Of a stretch of 64,000 nt of DNA, positions 11,516-23,386 are shown piece by piece (within the stretch, counting starts at the first letter, position 1; each line of letters starts with the position of its first letter). This stretch comes from Craspedostauros australis. Its lineage: Eukaryota; Bacillariophyta; Bacillariophyceae; Mastogloiales; Achnanthaceae. A program made the position numbers and the translations under genes. The notes beneath the pieces were generated by a model that saw only the letters and a list, made by a program, of their open reading frames with translations, was not told the origin of the DNA and ran no database searches. The stretch covers positions 992,001 through 1,056,000 of the forward strand of contig JAMXDE010000010.1 in the NCBI GenBank assembly GCA_026770025.1, in the 5' to 3' direction.

Positions 11516-12351
11516 TGCAACATAATACGTGTGCACAATACCTCCTCCGCATCACTCTCTTCCTCTTTCTGTCTGGCTCGTACGCGTGTCTTGATTGTGC
11601 ATCACCTGGTTGTGCATCAGCTCTCGTTGTGAGTGGAGCCACCCAAAGCAACGGTGTGGGCAGGAGGGAGCGACGCATTCGTGCCTGTCCTCGCTGCGGA
11701 ATCGTCCAATCACTCAGATACAACACTGTGACGGTTGCTATTCCCGTTGCTGTTGCTGTCACTAATTTCGTTTCTATAAATGATGAATCAACTCCGATGA
11801 TGCTATGATGACATTCTCTGGTGCCCCTGGAAAGTGAATCGGGCGGACACTGGGATTGCTGATTGGAAGGCTGCTCACTCTCCCGAGCACAAGCTGAGGC
11901 GTCGATGGAATCTTGCTCCGCTCACGTCCATTGTACTTTGGCGCAAGGTCTTGCTTTGCCTAGTCACAAATCAATCCCAACCTCCGTCCTGAAGGTGGGG
12001 CTCCTTGGTTTCGGCCAATGTCTGCATCGATGCCCGAAACCGAGCAAGGTCCAGAAGCAGAGCCGCAAAGCGTCCCATCTGCGGCAACTGTGCCTTCACA
12101 TTGCTTGGACATGATCATGTGTACATGTGCATGTGCGCATGTGTATGTGCGCATGTACGTGCGTTTGTGTTCGTGCGTGCATTGCTGTGAACACTTGCGC
12201 CGACATGTGAAGCGGAAGTAACGTTTGACATGGTATCAAATTCGCATGGGGAGGAATGTACCCACATCACACGAGTAGTGTGAGTAGCAATCCTGCGCGG
12301 GTGCCCCACCGTGGTGTGACTGGCAGGTCACAACGGATGCCCCTCCCCCCT
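11516..12351. other. Intergenic between the element and the LRR gene 3' end
   Basis: About 840 bp. Short opposing frames at 11463-11808 and 11863-12114 show no domain. The notable content is the alternating purine-pyrimidine tract at 12116-12164. The LRR gene's 3' UTR and polyadenylation signal should lie at the right end, but no clear AATAAA was seen. Confidence 0.5.
12116..12164 (+). repeat. 49-bp perfectly alternating purine-pyrimidine tract
   Basis: Every step from 12116 to 12164 alternates pyrimidine and purine, mostly TG/CA with several CG steps. Such tracts are the classic Z-DNA-prone sequence. It is about 190 bp beyond the stop codon of the LRR gene. Confidence 0.8.
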
Positions 12352-15300
12352 TTAGCCTTCGGTGGGCTCGCAATCACCTGTTTCGGCATCGCAGCACTCC
12401 GTGCAACATCCCACCGGGCATTGAATTTGGGGGTCACCCGTGGATTCCGTGGGGAGGCAGTCCGCCTTGAGTTGGTACAAAAGGAGCGGAGATGTGATCG
12501 TCGAATCGACGTTGGTGCGCAAGGCGCACAACTCGTCTGGGATAGACTCGGTGAAATCATTGCCTTCCAGCCACAACTCTTCGAGCTTGGCCAGGTTACC
12601 AAACTCAGTTGGGATGGTTCCGTTCAGGTTGTTGTCTCTGAGATGGAGCTCGCGAAGGTACGTGATTTCGCCGATGCGCGTGCTGATGGTGCCGGAGAGT
12701 TGGCAGTCTTTGGCATGGAACACAATGAGCTTCGGGTTGTCGTAGAATTCCTCTGGAAAGGTTCCAGTGATCTGGTTGTCGGACACGTCCATGGTGCGGA
12801 TGTTGGGTGACTTCGCTAACTCTGCTGGAATCTTACCCACAAGGCTGTTCTTGGCGAGCAAGACACTGGAGACGCCCGAGTCAGCGAGCTCCACAGGGAT
12901 CTCCCCCACGAATCGATTCTTCTGCAAATATAGAAACTCTGTGGTGGCCATGCATCATCGAAAGAGCGTCGGCGAGACCCGTCCATGTATCGACACGTAT
13001 GGTCGACGTTTGAGGTGTGGTTGGCAGATGACGGGTAGCATCACGACGCGGGCAATGAAGAGCAACGTTGAAGTCGTGCACAGACGGAAAAGCAGGTCCA
13101 CATAACCATCGCACAATCAAAGATTCACGCAATTGCGCAAAGGGTCATGATCGCCGATAGATGTCGCAGCAAAGTGATGGAAGATAATGTGTTTGTACAA
13201 GTGAGTAAAAGGAGAGAGAGAAGGAGGAGGAGAGCATATGAGTTGTCGCAAGAGGCAGGATGTAGATGCGATTTGAAATTTAACAGCGACGCGATGCGAT
13301 GCAACACACAGTGATTCGATTCGATGCAATGAATGGAGCAGCATAGAAGTATGCTGGCATCGAGTGCTCGAAGAGGAGCTGAACACGATCTTGCATGTCT
13401 CCATACCAATACGAGTAGAAGTACTTACGCAAGTTTGTCATCAGCCCCATTTCAGTCGGGATCCGACCGCTGAAACGGTTCTTCCAAAGGAACAGACTCT
13501 TCAAGGCGCTAAGTTGCGAGATGGTCGTTGGGAGTGTTCCGTTGAAATTGTTTTCCCCCAACGTGAGGCGATCGAGAGAAGGCATTGTCCAGATGCTTTC
13601 GGGGACAGTTCCAGAGAGTTGGTTCGTATTCAGATCCAACCGGAACAACGTCTTCATTTCACCGAACTCCTTCGGCAAACTGCCTGTGAGATTGTTAATG
13701 GCAAGTCGAATACTCAGCAAGGAAGGGAGCTTCGTGAGCTCAGTGGGAACCTTCCCGGAGATGCCTTGCTTGACTGCGGAATGGCCAATGGATTAGTTGT
13801 GTCATGGAATACAGGCACAGCAGAACGGAGGAGGGTAGAGTGGAATAGGTAAGCGAGGGCCGATTGTGCAAACGAGCACGCACAACTGTGTATAGGATGC
13901 ACGCAATGTAAAAGCGCAACAGGAAAAGCAGGCCATCACGACGACAACGAGATGGCTGGCAAGATGCCTCCTGGGATGGACGGCATCAGTCTGTTCATGT
14001 TGCATGCAGTGCCGACTCATGCGGCGATGGTAGCGGCATCATCAAAGATGCATTCACGACAGACTTACCGATCGAGATCTCCGAGACGTTGTCGAGTTCG
14101 TTGCAAGCGATGCCAGCCCATTTGCACTCAGGCTCGCCTGAGAGCCAACGATGCTGTGGAAGCGCGAGCTCAGACCCATCGAACTGGAGCGTGAGCCAGC
14201 TGCAGAGGTTGCTCTCGCCCTCCTTCGGTGGATTGCACGATCTCCATTCGCCTCGTTCGCTGGTCAAGAGGTAGAAAAGCGCCAAGATGTATCGTTGCTG
14301 CAGGTTGCGATCGCTGGGAGTCAGCTGCAGAGGATCTTCGTTGATGATCCATTGCATGGCCTTGTGGTACGCGCTGTCCACGTCATTGAGCTGCTCGCTG
14401 CCCACGAGGCGCTCCAGCTGCTCTTGGATCCCCAAGGATTCTCGGTAGGTCGTCGGTGCTTGGGTTGGGGGGTCTTCGATGGCCTTGCTGGAGTTGGACC
14501 AGTCAACACCAAGGACGATTCCAACGATGCCTCCGATGAGCAGGACAGCGAAGATAGCGACGTAGCGACGAAAGCCGGGGGTCTTGTAGATCGGTGGCTT
14601 GGCATCCGGGTCGTATTCCACAGCGGCCGGGATGAATTCATCTGATGCATCGTCGTTGACTGCGACGGCGACCGCCAGGTTGTTGCCACTCTCGGGATCA
14701 CCGCCCCCGTTGGCAGCTGCGTTTGTTCCGTTGAAGCCGTCGCCCTTGTGGGTCGCTTCCACCGCGCTCAGCCCACCGTCGCCGTTGCCAGCAGCAAGCT
14801 TTTCCTGAACAGCTGCGATGACATCTTCTGGCTGGATTCCCTGCGCCGCGAGCTTGTCGCTGGTGGCGTTCGAGGGCATGGTCGCAGCAGCCAAGCTTGC
14901 TGCGTGCGCATTCTTGGGGATCTGCGACTGCGCACGGGCGCGTGCCTGGGTCTGCGCCAGGAGCTGGTGGCGTCGGAGCTCTTCGGCGGAGAGCTTCGCG
15001 GAACCAGCTCCCATGCTGGGGGCCGTGCTGGCGTCGGAACGCCGCACCGCTCGGTTGGTGCCGAGCATTGCTGTCTCCTTGGCCATCAGGTCCTGCTCCA
15101 GCTGGTTGAGCTGCGCGCGGGATGGTGGCAACGTGGACGGAGCACCACCACGGTTGATCTTGTGGGCCATGGCATTCTCCAGATCAAGCAGCTGCCTCCG
15201 GACGGGGTGCACTCCCACATTGGGAGCGCTGGCCGCGTGTGCGACTGCCCCAGGGATGGACGCCGCGTATGACTGGGCCTTTGCTGCGAGGTCCATTCCG

Positions 15301-15893
15301 GGCTGCGTCGTTGCGGCGTTTGGCGAGCTGCTGTTCTGGGAGCGCGACTTTGCGGTGATGTCAGCCTCCAGGTCTTCGAGTCCTCGGTGGTCCGACGGGC
15401 GAGAGTAGGCGCCCGGTCGTGGCTTCCGGGGGCCGAAGTTGCGAGCTTGGGCCTTGGCGAGGATGTCGGATTCCGCCATCGCCATGCTGGAACGCCCAGT
15501 CGCAGACGCAGCTGGCGGGGGACGCTTGGGGTAAGCGGTGGTTGCGGCAACACCGACGGGGGCCTGGCCCGACCGCAAACCGGCTTGACCGATGCCGGTT
15601 GTTGCAGGGGGGCGTTTGGACGATGGCACTTGGACTGGTCTGGCTGCGCGTCGCTTCGCCTCGTCGTCGGTTTCCGCGGCGCCATTGTAGCGACGGCGCT
15701 GGTTGGCGATGCGGCCATCGAGGCGGGACAGCTCCTCGTCGGCTCGATTGCGAGATGCGCCGTTTGATTGTTGTTGCTGCTGCTGGCGATTGGTCGGTTG
15801 GTTGCCTTGATTGCCTTGATTGCGACCGGTGTCGCCAGCGCCATTGCTGTGGACGCCCTTCATGTCGTGCTTATGACTATTGGCGTTGTCCAT
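12352..15893 (-). CDS. Single-pass membrane leucine-rich-repeat protein, three exons
   Basis: Exons by eye: 14069-15893, 13429-13773 and 12352-12938, giving 918 aa. Both introns are phase 1 with GTAAGT donors, and the protein reads smoothly across both joins (NELDNVSEISI-VKQGISGKVP and LMTNL-QFLYLQKNRF). Residues 1 to about 440 are disordered and rich in Ala, Gln and Ser. A membrane helix (YVAIFAVLLIGGIVGIVLGV) follows near 442-463, then an LRR N-cap-like part with W and C residues (CKWAGIAC). Plant-type LRRs (LxxNxLxGxIPxE) follow, then a Cys-rich tail (CPVGCCTECC). There is no kinase domain. This architecture is a large expanded family in some diatoms; a surface recognition or adhesion role is inferred. 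I chose the ATG at 15893 (CAACGATGG); an in-frame ATG at 16109 would add 72 residues. Confidence 0.85.
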
Positions 15894-18084
15894 CGTTGGA
15901 TTCCTTTCGTTGGATTCCTTGGGTGATGGATGTGCGATGTTGCCGGTGTGTGTGTGCTGGGATGCTTGGGTCTTTTCGATCGATCGATCAGCGAAGGGAA
16001 GCAAGGTGAGATTGGTGATGCTTCCGTTGTTGTGGCAGTGACGGAATGCTATGCTGGCGAGTCCTTCTTTCCTGCTTGTCCTTGCGTCTGAGCTTGTGTT
16101 ACTCAGCAATCTACGATCAGGAATGGCACCGATCGTGGCAATGTCGATGGTTGTGTTTGCGCAACTGCGGCATGAAGGAAGTGTGAGATGGACGGCTCAT
16201 GAGCGAGTACGAGTTGGATTCACGAGGCAACGGTCTGATTGTGAGGTTTTGGAATGAGCAGCGTGGGAGACGCAGCAAGGGAGCGTCGCGGCAACGGTCA
16301 CGAGGATCTCTGTTGAGGTGGTCGTTTGGTTTGTACCATCGTCGCGTCACGCAACAGGGGGCCCCTGTTGGTTTCTGCTCCTCCGCTTGTTGCGCTTGTC
16401 GTTGCTCTTCTTCTTGGTGTGGTCGTTTTTTCTTGGTTTCTCTGGAAGCCAAACGCGACACCCCAACACGAGAACTGAAGTGACAAGACAAAAATCTGTG
16501 TCACTCTCGGCCAAGGAAAGCGAAGCCACGCAACCAACGGCGACAGAGGCGCCAAGAAAACAAGTCTTGGATGACGTCCCAGCGTTTTCATCGCTGAGCG
16601 ACGCGACAGAACGGCGACCGTCTGCGGATTTATCCGTCCACGACGACGGAGTCAACCAACACCAACAACAGCACCTCCAACACATCATGGAAGATGACGA
16701 GAGTGTGGGCGCATGGAGCCATCGTTGCCACCGCAACCGCTGCTGGTGTGAAGCAGTTGCTGTTGCGCACTGCTTCACCTCGACATCACTGCTCTTCGCA
16801 TCCTCAGCGAGACATCGCAGGATCAACCCCCTTGCAACTTACCGAGAGTGCAGAATCTGCCGAGTTGTGTTGACTTCCAATTCACTCCGCTTCACTTTGC
16901 TGTGCGTTGGTGTTGGTGTTGGTGTTGGTCGTGATCGTCACCTTTTGGAGTGTTGCTATCGAGGCTTCTTTCCGAAGTTTGGTTGGGGTGATCTGCATCG
17001 ATCTTGCTCAACGATTGTCACCGCTGTTGTTGTTCTTGTCCTGGGTTTCTTGTTGGGAATGACGTGGGTGGGATGTTGCGGATGGGACACAAAACTCGCT
17101 CTGCCAAAACTATGAGCACAGCGAGTTGGGATGAGCAAGAATGAGGAGATGAAATGTCTGCGAACGCGTTGTAAACGTGGTGCTGCTCCTCATTTCTTTC
17201 CTTCGGTTGCTTTCTTCATCGTTGTTTCAACATGCTCTTGCACTGCTTCTGTCGTATGGTATAATGTGCAATTCTGCCAACATGCCACTGTGTGCTCGCA
17301 GCTCTCACCAGCGTCAGTGTCAACGATGCTCCGTTTCGCGCCAAGATCTTGTGGGATGTGGTGCCTTTGGCGGGAGGGTGACTGCTGATGAAGCGCGAGA
17401 CTACGACGTATCCACGCGAACGTTGTGCTCGACTTGCGTTGGGAACCATGACGACCACCAAACAAGTCCACTTGTCCATTGGTGTGGGTACCACTGTGTC
17501 GAAGTTCTTGCATCCTTACTTATGGACTGTTGTTTTGAGAAGGTCCTGAAGGCCCAACGGATTAGTTTCGAACACATCCCACGGATAGACTTGGACGACC
17601 CACAAACCCGAACCTCCTTCGGCTCTTGATCAGACCGACCACAAGGGTTTGACAAAATCCGATCACTTCGACCTACTATCATTCATGACACAGCCATTCG
17701 TTCCTGTGCGTGTGTTTGGTTTTGGGTTTGTCGGAAAAGGATACCATCACTCGCATCGCACGCGTCACGCGCATCACGAACATCACACAAATGACATGGG
17801 AGGACACACCACGAGATGGCATCTCATCACCCATCAATCCTTGCCACAGACACAACGCTCTACCAATACCTCCACGAACCAGCCAACAACCCAGCTCACT
17901 TCCGACAATACTTGTCTGGAGGTGTCCATCCATCCATCCATCCATCCATCCATTCATCCATCCATCCAGAAGTGTGCCATAGTACAAATATTATGCTCAA
18001 GAAGAGTGCCCACACGTTGTCGGAGCTCGAATCAATCTGCTCGCTGCTGTCCGGAGCGCACTAGATCGTATTGAAAGACCCTCC
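15894..18084. other. Divergent intergenic region between the LRR and SpoU genes
   Basis: About 2.2 kb upstream of both flanking genes, so it presumably holds both promoters. A 265-codon plus frame (16318-17115) and a 159-codon minus frame (16347-16826) overlap antiparallel and show no domain, so I do not call them. An ATCC tetranucleotide tract lies at 17926-17967, shortly before the SpoU start. Confidence 0.5.
17926..17967 (+). repeat. CATC tetranucleotide microsatellite
   Basis: About ten CATC units with one CATT interruption, 118 bp upstream of the SpoU gene's ATG. Confidence 0.9.
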
Positions 18085-19488
18085 ATGCTCCAAATGTTGT
18101 ATCTGCGAATCGTCCAGAAATCAGCAACCCTGAATACAAAGCGCCCACAGTTGCCACATTTGCCACCTTTGCTGCTGTTGGCATCTCTGCTGGTGATCGC
18201 TTCTGTGGGTGGTTGCCAAGGTGCATCTGGAGGCGTCAGGATCTCTGGAGGTACCACAGGGATGTTCTCCACAGCGGCGGCGACGACGACGACGATGATG
18301 CAGAGACAGATTGCTTTCGTGCCGCTGATGAAGCGAGGTTCGAAACTTTGTCAGCCACAGCGACAGTGGTCACACGTGAGGCCGATGCCAACGAATGATC
18401 ACATGAGCATTCCCACTACTCGCTGTATGCACTGTTACCGTCACTGTGGCATCAGGCACAGAACTGTCGGTCATCAATGCAGCTCGCACGTGACGACAAG
18501 GTTGTTCAGCAGCCGCCCGAGCAAACGCATACCTCCATCCAGCACAGCTTCCGACGGATGGTACGGCGATGATGTTGTGTCATCCACAAAGTCGAACACC
18601 GTGAAACGAATTCAAGCACTGCTCAAGAAACGGAAAAAGCGTTTGGAGCAAGGTCAGACGATTGTGGAAGGACCGAGGATGGTGTTTGACTTACTGGAAA
18701 GTTCCAGAACATCCCACCTCATCCGTTCCGTTCTGGTATCGACGCAGGAATACGATGTCTATGCTGATCGATTGCACGGTGCATTGGACGCCGATGGAGC
18801 GGACATTCATTTGCAAGTTGGCACTCCGGAAGTTCTGAAGGCGTGCAGCGATACCATGACCCCGCAAGGCATTCTCGCCGTCGTCGATATTCCTGTGTTG
18901 GAGATACATGACTCTCGCGCAGAAGCGGCAGCGTCATCCGGCGGGAATCCATTGTACCTCATCCTCGATGGCGTGGGGGACCCAGGCAATGTCGGTACCT
19001 TGCTGCGATCATCGTTCGCAGTCGGGGTTGCTGGCGTCATTCTGATGCCGGGAGCGTGCGATGTTTGGAATCCCAAAGCACTTCGCAGCTCGATGGGCGC
19101 CGCGTTTCAGGTTCCGATCATTGAGACGGACGGGTGGGAAAGCACCTTGGCGACCTTGGAGGATCTGAATGTTGATGCTGTCTATGGTGCGACAATGATG
19201 ACGGCTGACGATGGCAGTCAAGGAAGCAAACCGTATTTCGATCTCGATTGGGGTTGCGGTCCTATTGGCTTGATTATTGGCAGCGAGGGCACGGGCCTAT
19301 GTGAAGAGATTCGGTCAGCACTAGCAGCAAGTGGCGGTTCGGACGCAGCCGGAGATGGTGACATGCCCGTGGAGATCAAGGCCGTGCACGTTCCCATGAA
19401 GCCTGGAATCGAGAGCTTGAATGCTGCTGTGTGCGGAAGCGTCATGCTCTTCGAATACATGCGACAGCAAACCACGCAACAGAGATGA
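18085..19488 (+). CDS. SpoU/TrmH-family RNA 2'-O-ribose methyltransferase, organelle-type
   Basis: Single exon, 467 aa. The C-terminal half carries all three SpoU (SPOUT knot) motifs: motif 1 near residues 295-311 (DGVGDPGNVGTLLRSS, with the catalytic-type Arg), motif 2 near 398 (IGSEGTGL), and motif 3 near 434-460 (PMKPGIESLNAAVCGS). Residues about 165-290 form the substrate-binding L30e-like part (KRIQALLKKRKKRLEQGQTI, IVEGPRMV). The likely reaction is SAM-dependent 2'-O-methylation of rRNA, as in bacterial RlmB or TrmH. The N-terminus has a hydrophobic segment (LPPLLLLASLLVIASVGG) and later RLFSSRPSKR, so it is probably an organelle protein; plastid or mitochondrion cannot be decided. The first ATG of the frame was taken as the start. 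The gene converges with the GSP-repeat gene, about 180 bp away. Confidence 0.88.
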   Translation: MLQMLYLRIVQKSATLNTKRPQLPHLPPLLLLASLLVIASVGGCQGASGGVRISGGTTGMFSTAAATTTTMMQRQIAFVPLMKRGSKLCQPQRQWSHVRPMPTNDHMSIPTTRCMHCYRHCGIRHRTVGHQCSSHVTTRLFSSRPSKRIPPSSTASDGWYGDDVVSSTKSNTVKRIQALLKKRKKRLEQGQTIVEGPRMVFDLLESSRTSHLIRSVLVSTQEYDVYADRLHGALDADGADIHLQVGTPEVLKACSDTMTPQGILAVVDIPVLEIHDSRAEAAASSGGNPLYLILDGVGDPGNVGTLLRSSFAVGVAGVILMPGACDVWNPKALRSSMGAAFQVPIIETDGWESTLATLEDLNVDAVYGATMMTADDGSQGSKPYFDLDWGCGPIGLIIGSEGTGLCEEIRSALAASGGSDAAGDGDMPVEIKAVHVPMKPGIESLNAAVCGSVMLFEYMRQQTTQQR

Positions 19489-19670
19489 CGACGCACTCTT
19501 GCACTACTTCTCCTCGCCACGGCCCATCGAAGTTCACATCGTGATGAGGCTTGGGAGGTGTTGCCCATGCTGACAACTCCTAACTCGTCGAGTTGATGGT
19601 TTGGCAATGGTGGGTGCCCTAAGTTGAGTCTAATTAATGCAATCATTCATGTATCCATTCAATCAGCCAA

Positions 19671-22447
19671 TCAGTCCAGGAAATACTGCGACCCACTCTT
19701 GGTCGTCACTGTGGAGTTCTTCGTCTTGCGACCACGGGCGATGGGACTCGTCGTCACCAAATCACCGTCCTCCATGTGTGGGGATCCACTCACGACGCCA
19801 GTGATCGTGCCATCGCTGTTGACCTTCCATCGGGACAGGATCGGCACACCAGCGGGCGCGTTGGGGTTGCGCCGCTCGGGTTTCAACTCCTTTATGGTGG
19901 GACGTTGTGCACCTCTGACTCCTCCGGAGAAGAGATCGATCAAGGAAAAGGTGGTGCGTGCCTTCTTGCTCGAGGTTGCATCGCTGCCGCCATCCTTCGT
20001 TTTTGATGCAGGTTCCTTGTCTTCTTTCTTTTGTTCTTTTCCTGGTGTTGACGACGGCTTGATGATAGATCGACGTGGCGACGCCGTGGCTGTCTCCAAC
20101 TTTGGTATTGTGATGGTCGACCGTTCGCTGCCTGTCACCAGATTCTTGATTGTTGATAGCAAATCGTCGCCTTCCTTGGGCTGCTGTATCGAGGAAAGCT
20201 TCTCTGCCGGTTCTCCGAACAGGATGTACTCGCTCCCAGAAACCGTCTTCACAACTTTCCCAGATCCGAAGACGCTGCCCTCCGCGGTGGGTGATGTTTC
20301 AATCAGATCGCCGTCCACGCTGTTTGGTGATCCGTAGACCTCTCCGGAAACACCACCTGTCATGACGAGCACAATGAAACAGGATTGCATTTATTGGTGA
20401 GGGCGAGTTCACAATGTGCGCAGTGAAGTGCAGTGCAGTCTCGCATAGAGTGGAGTTGAGGCGAGTCAAAAAGGGTCACACTTCACCTGGAATACAACTC
20501 AAGGGTCTCTGGATACCGGCAAAAGCGCCATGCAATGACACGTTTACGAATCAAGTCAACGATAGCTCTTCGACAACACTTCGGGTGCATACTCTGGACA
20601 CCACCAGTTCAACACAAAAGAAATACATCGTACTCACCATCCTCACGTCTGGACCAATTGATGATGCGAGGCATGCCCTCTGGCACAGCGTTGACTTCAT
20701 CGACATCTTCGCTGTCTTTGGGTTCGGTGGCAAATTCACGTTGCGCTTCTTCCACCTCCTTCTGGACTGATTGCGCTGCCTGCTTGAGCTCCAATTCTTT
20801 GAGCCTAGCCTCCTCCATCAAACGAACTGCTTCTCTGGCCTCCTTCGCCGACTCCCGTCGTTCATCGGCAATCTTCAACTTGGCCTCCGCCTCGCGTTTC
20901 TTGGCTGCCCTCTGCTTTCGCTTTTCTTTCAGATCAATGGGAGGTGCGTCGCCATGTTCGTTTGCGGGATCCTGTGTGATGACTGGTTCGAACGACCCAT
21001 ACGACATCGAAGCACCGTTCAAACCAGTGCTGCTGCCCTCCGCATCACCGCCAGCTGTGTTCTGGGTGCCAACTTGCTGCGTTGCCGTCAAGCCGCTGGA
21101 TGAATCCACCTTTTCGGCAGCTTCCAAAAAGTATCTGGAAGTGGGCAAGGCGCGCATGAGAGTAAATATCAGTGTGATTGTGATTGTGATTGTGATTGCG
21201 TGAGTTTTCAAATTGCTGTGAAATTGCATTGACATGTATACTTGTACAGGGCAACATGCTGCGCCAACATACATGCACATTCACAAAAGAACTCACTTGG
21301 AACCTGAGCCAGTCGTGACGAGAGTGCCCCCAACAGCATTTGGAGCCACTGGTGACGTCGATATCTTGGCGCCATCATTGAAGTAGGGGGATCCCTTGAC
21401 TTTGCCAACGATGCTGCCATCGGTGCTCTGGCTCCAGTCAAAGATGATCGGGGCATCCACTGCTGTTGAAGACGACACTGCCGCTCCATTAGATGATGTC
21501 GCAGAACTACCTTGCGTTGGACCATCCGGCATGTACAGACCATCGGTGCTGGTGGAGAAGAACATATCCTCCAGGCTGATGGTGCTCCTTGGTTCCTCCT
21601 TGCGTTCCCTCAACGAAGTCTCAATCTCGAATGCCTGCTTCGAAATTTCCATCTGCTCCTGCCGAATGGCATCGGCCTCCGCCACGGCTTCGTTGGTGCG
21701 TCGAATGGCATCCGCCTTGCGTTCTTCCGCAGCCTTGCGCGATCGTTCCAAAGCCTCTTCGGCCCGACGCAACGTCTCCTCTTCGGCCCTCGATCTTTGG
21801 ATCGCTGCCTCCGCCTTGCGCATGATCTCCTCCTCTTCAATCAACCTCTGTCGAAGCTGAAGCAGCGCGGCTTCTGCCATCGCAAGCTTGTCGGTCTCCT
21901 TGTCGCCCGCAGCAGACGCCAGAGCATCCTTGAGCTTGTCGTCTTCGGCATGATTCAAGGTCGTCAATGACGGTGGGGTGGAAGGTGGTTTGGGCGACCT
22001 CTCATTGTTCAGACGCTCCGTCTCCACGAGAAGTTCCAGCGCTTTTTCCAGCTCCTGCATACGTTGAAAGTCGTCTGATTGGGCGGAAGTTGTTCTGATC
22101 GCCATGTCTTCGATCGTTCGGAGCAAGGACTCCACGCTAGGTTGCGAGGCCGGGGATGGTGCAGCCGTTTTCTGATCTTTCTTCTGCCCTACCGCTTGTC
22201 CATCCTTCTCATCGCTCACAGCTGCGAGAGCGAAGCAAACGCCGCTCCTCTGCCTCCAAGCAGATCTCACCCCGACCATTTCCAACATGCAGGTGCAATG
22301 CGATGTGGATGGAAGCGGCGGTATGTGCGTGCGACTTGAAGGAACGGCCGAGGGCAATGCAAGCCACGCACCGACGGTGGGGATGCCAGCACCATTGCCA
22401 AAAGCGAGCGCAATAGCAAGCTTGACGCAAAGCCTGCGAATCGCCAT
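19671..22447 (-). CDS. Secretory/plastid-type coiled-coil protein with three GSP/TSP repeats, three exons
   Basis: Exons by eye: 21297-22447, 20638-21134 and 19671-20356, giving 777 aa. Donors are GTGAGT and phases match. The N-terminus looks like a signal peptide followed by GAWLALPS; a Trp right after the likely cleavage site resembles diatom plastid targeting. Residues about 150-310 form a charged coiled coil (many RRAEEALERSRKAAEERK-type heptads), with a second coiled coil in exon 2. Three copies of a roughly 55-residue unit lie near residues 332-389, 536-597 and 718-776, with consensus W-x4-DG-x-I-x-G-x-V-x-GSP-x4-DG-x-I-x-TSP-x(7-11)-V-x-T-x-SGS-x-Y-x-L. I do not recognise the unit as a named domain. 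Intron 1 cuts copy 1 at GSK|YFL and intron 2 cuts copy 2 at DG|GVSG. The start at 22447 is preferred to an in-frame ATG at 22738 because it begins the signal peptide. Function unknown. Confidence 0.8.
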
Positions 22448-23386
22448 TTTATGATTTGATGCAGTGTGCTGTAGTGATGACGGGATCCTTTGTGCGATAC
22501 TCCTCTTCCTGCGAAGATTATGTGACAGGACTGAGAGGACTCTACGAGTAATGAGAGGGGATGAAAACGTATCCGTGCGGCAATGCGGCAATGCGGCAGT
22601 GTGGCAATGTGGTAGATCTGCGGCTTGCGGATGGAATGGCACAAAAGACGCGTCTGCACCAAAGGTTGGAATGGGATGAATGGAACGCTCCTCCCTCTTC
22701 TCTCCTGTCATGCAACCTTCTTCTCCGAATGAGTGCAATTGGGTGCGAGTCGTACTCGTGTGTGGTTGTGGTGAATGACAATCACAGTCGTACGGGTATG
22801 TGTGTAGTATTGGAACAACCGCAAGAGATCTTTGAAATGATGAGGGTCTTCCTGTGGTTCGTTATTGGTGGTGTGCCGTCCCACAGAACGCTCTCATGCT
22901 GCTGTTTTCTGTGGTCATGACAGATACTCGCACCCGCACTCGTGATCAGTCGAGAGAGGCCACCCACCCTCTTTTGATCTTTGTTGTTGTCAAGGTTGTC
23001 TGTTGTCTCCGCGAGTTTTTGGGTGGCAGATGGTGGTTTGTTGAACTTGGTTTGGTGTTCGTGTTTGACACCAGTCATCCGTGACACATTTGAATTTGTA
23101 CGAATCATCATTTCTGCCGTTGTTGTCTGGCGTGCTAACGGCTGCAACGGCGACATCCAGTCAACTCTGTCGAGCAAACGTCCACTCGCTGCAGCGATTC
23201 TACACTCAACCTCAAGACTGCAACTTCAATACTGTACGATACATGAGAGTAGAATGGGACAGAGCAGCTCAAATTGCCCCGTCATTGCCCGCACAAGAGA
23301 CGCATGCAGTCCATGAGCAATCTCTAGTGTGATGTCAGTACAGGAAGGAACCATAATGTGCTCCACCAAAGCACCTACTCTATTCT
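22448..23386. other. Intergenic between the MON2 3' end and the GSP-repeat gene
   Basis: About 940 bp, presumably the promoter of the GSP-repeat gene. It contains an 8-bp tandem repeat (22577-22608) and a TACTCGT motif at 22753-22759. No gene supported. Confidence 0.5.
22577..22608 (+). repeat. 8-bp tandem repeat, four units
   Basis: Four units of GCGGCAAT, the last two with one change each, 130 bp upstream of the GSP-repeat gene start. Confidence 0.85.

Noticed and set aside
16318-17115. 265-codon plus-strand frame between the LRR and SpoU genes
   Set aside because: Low-complexity, no domain, overlapped by an equally open minus frame; likely random in GC-balanced DNA.
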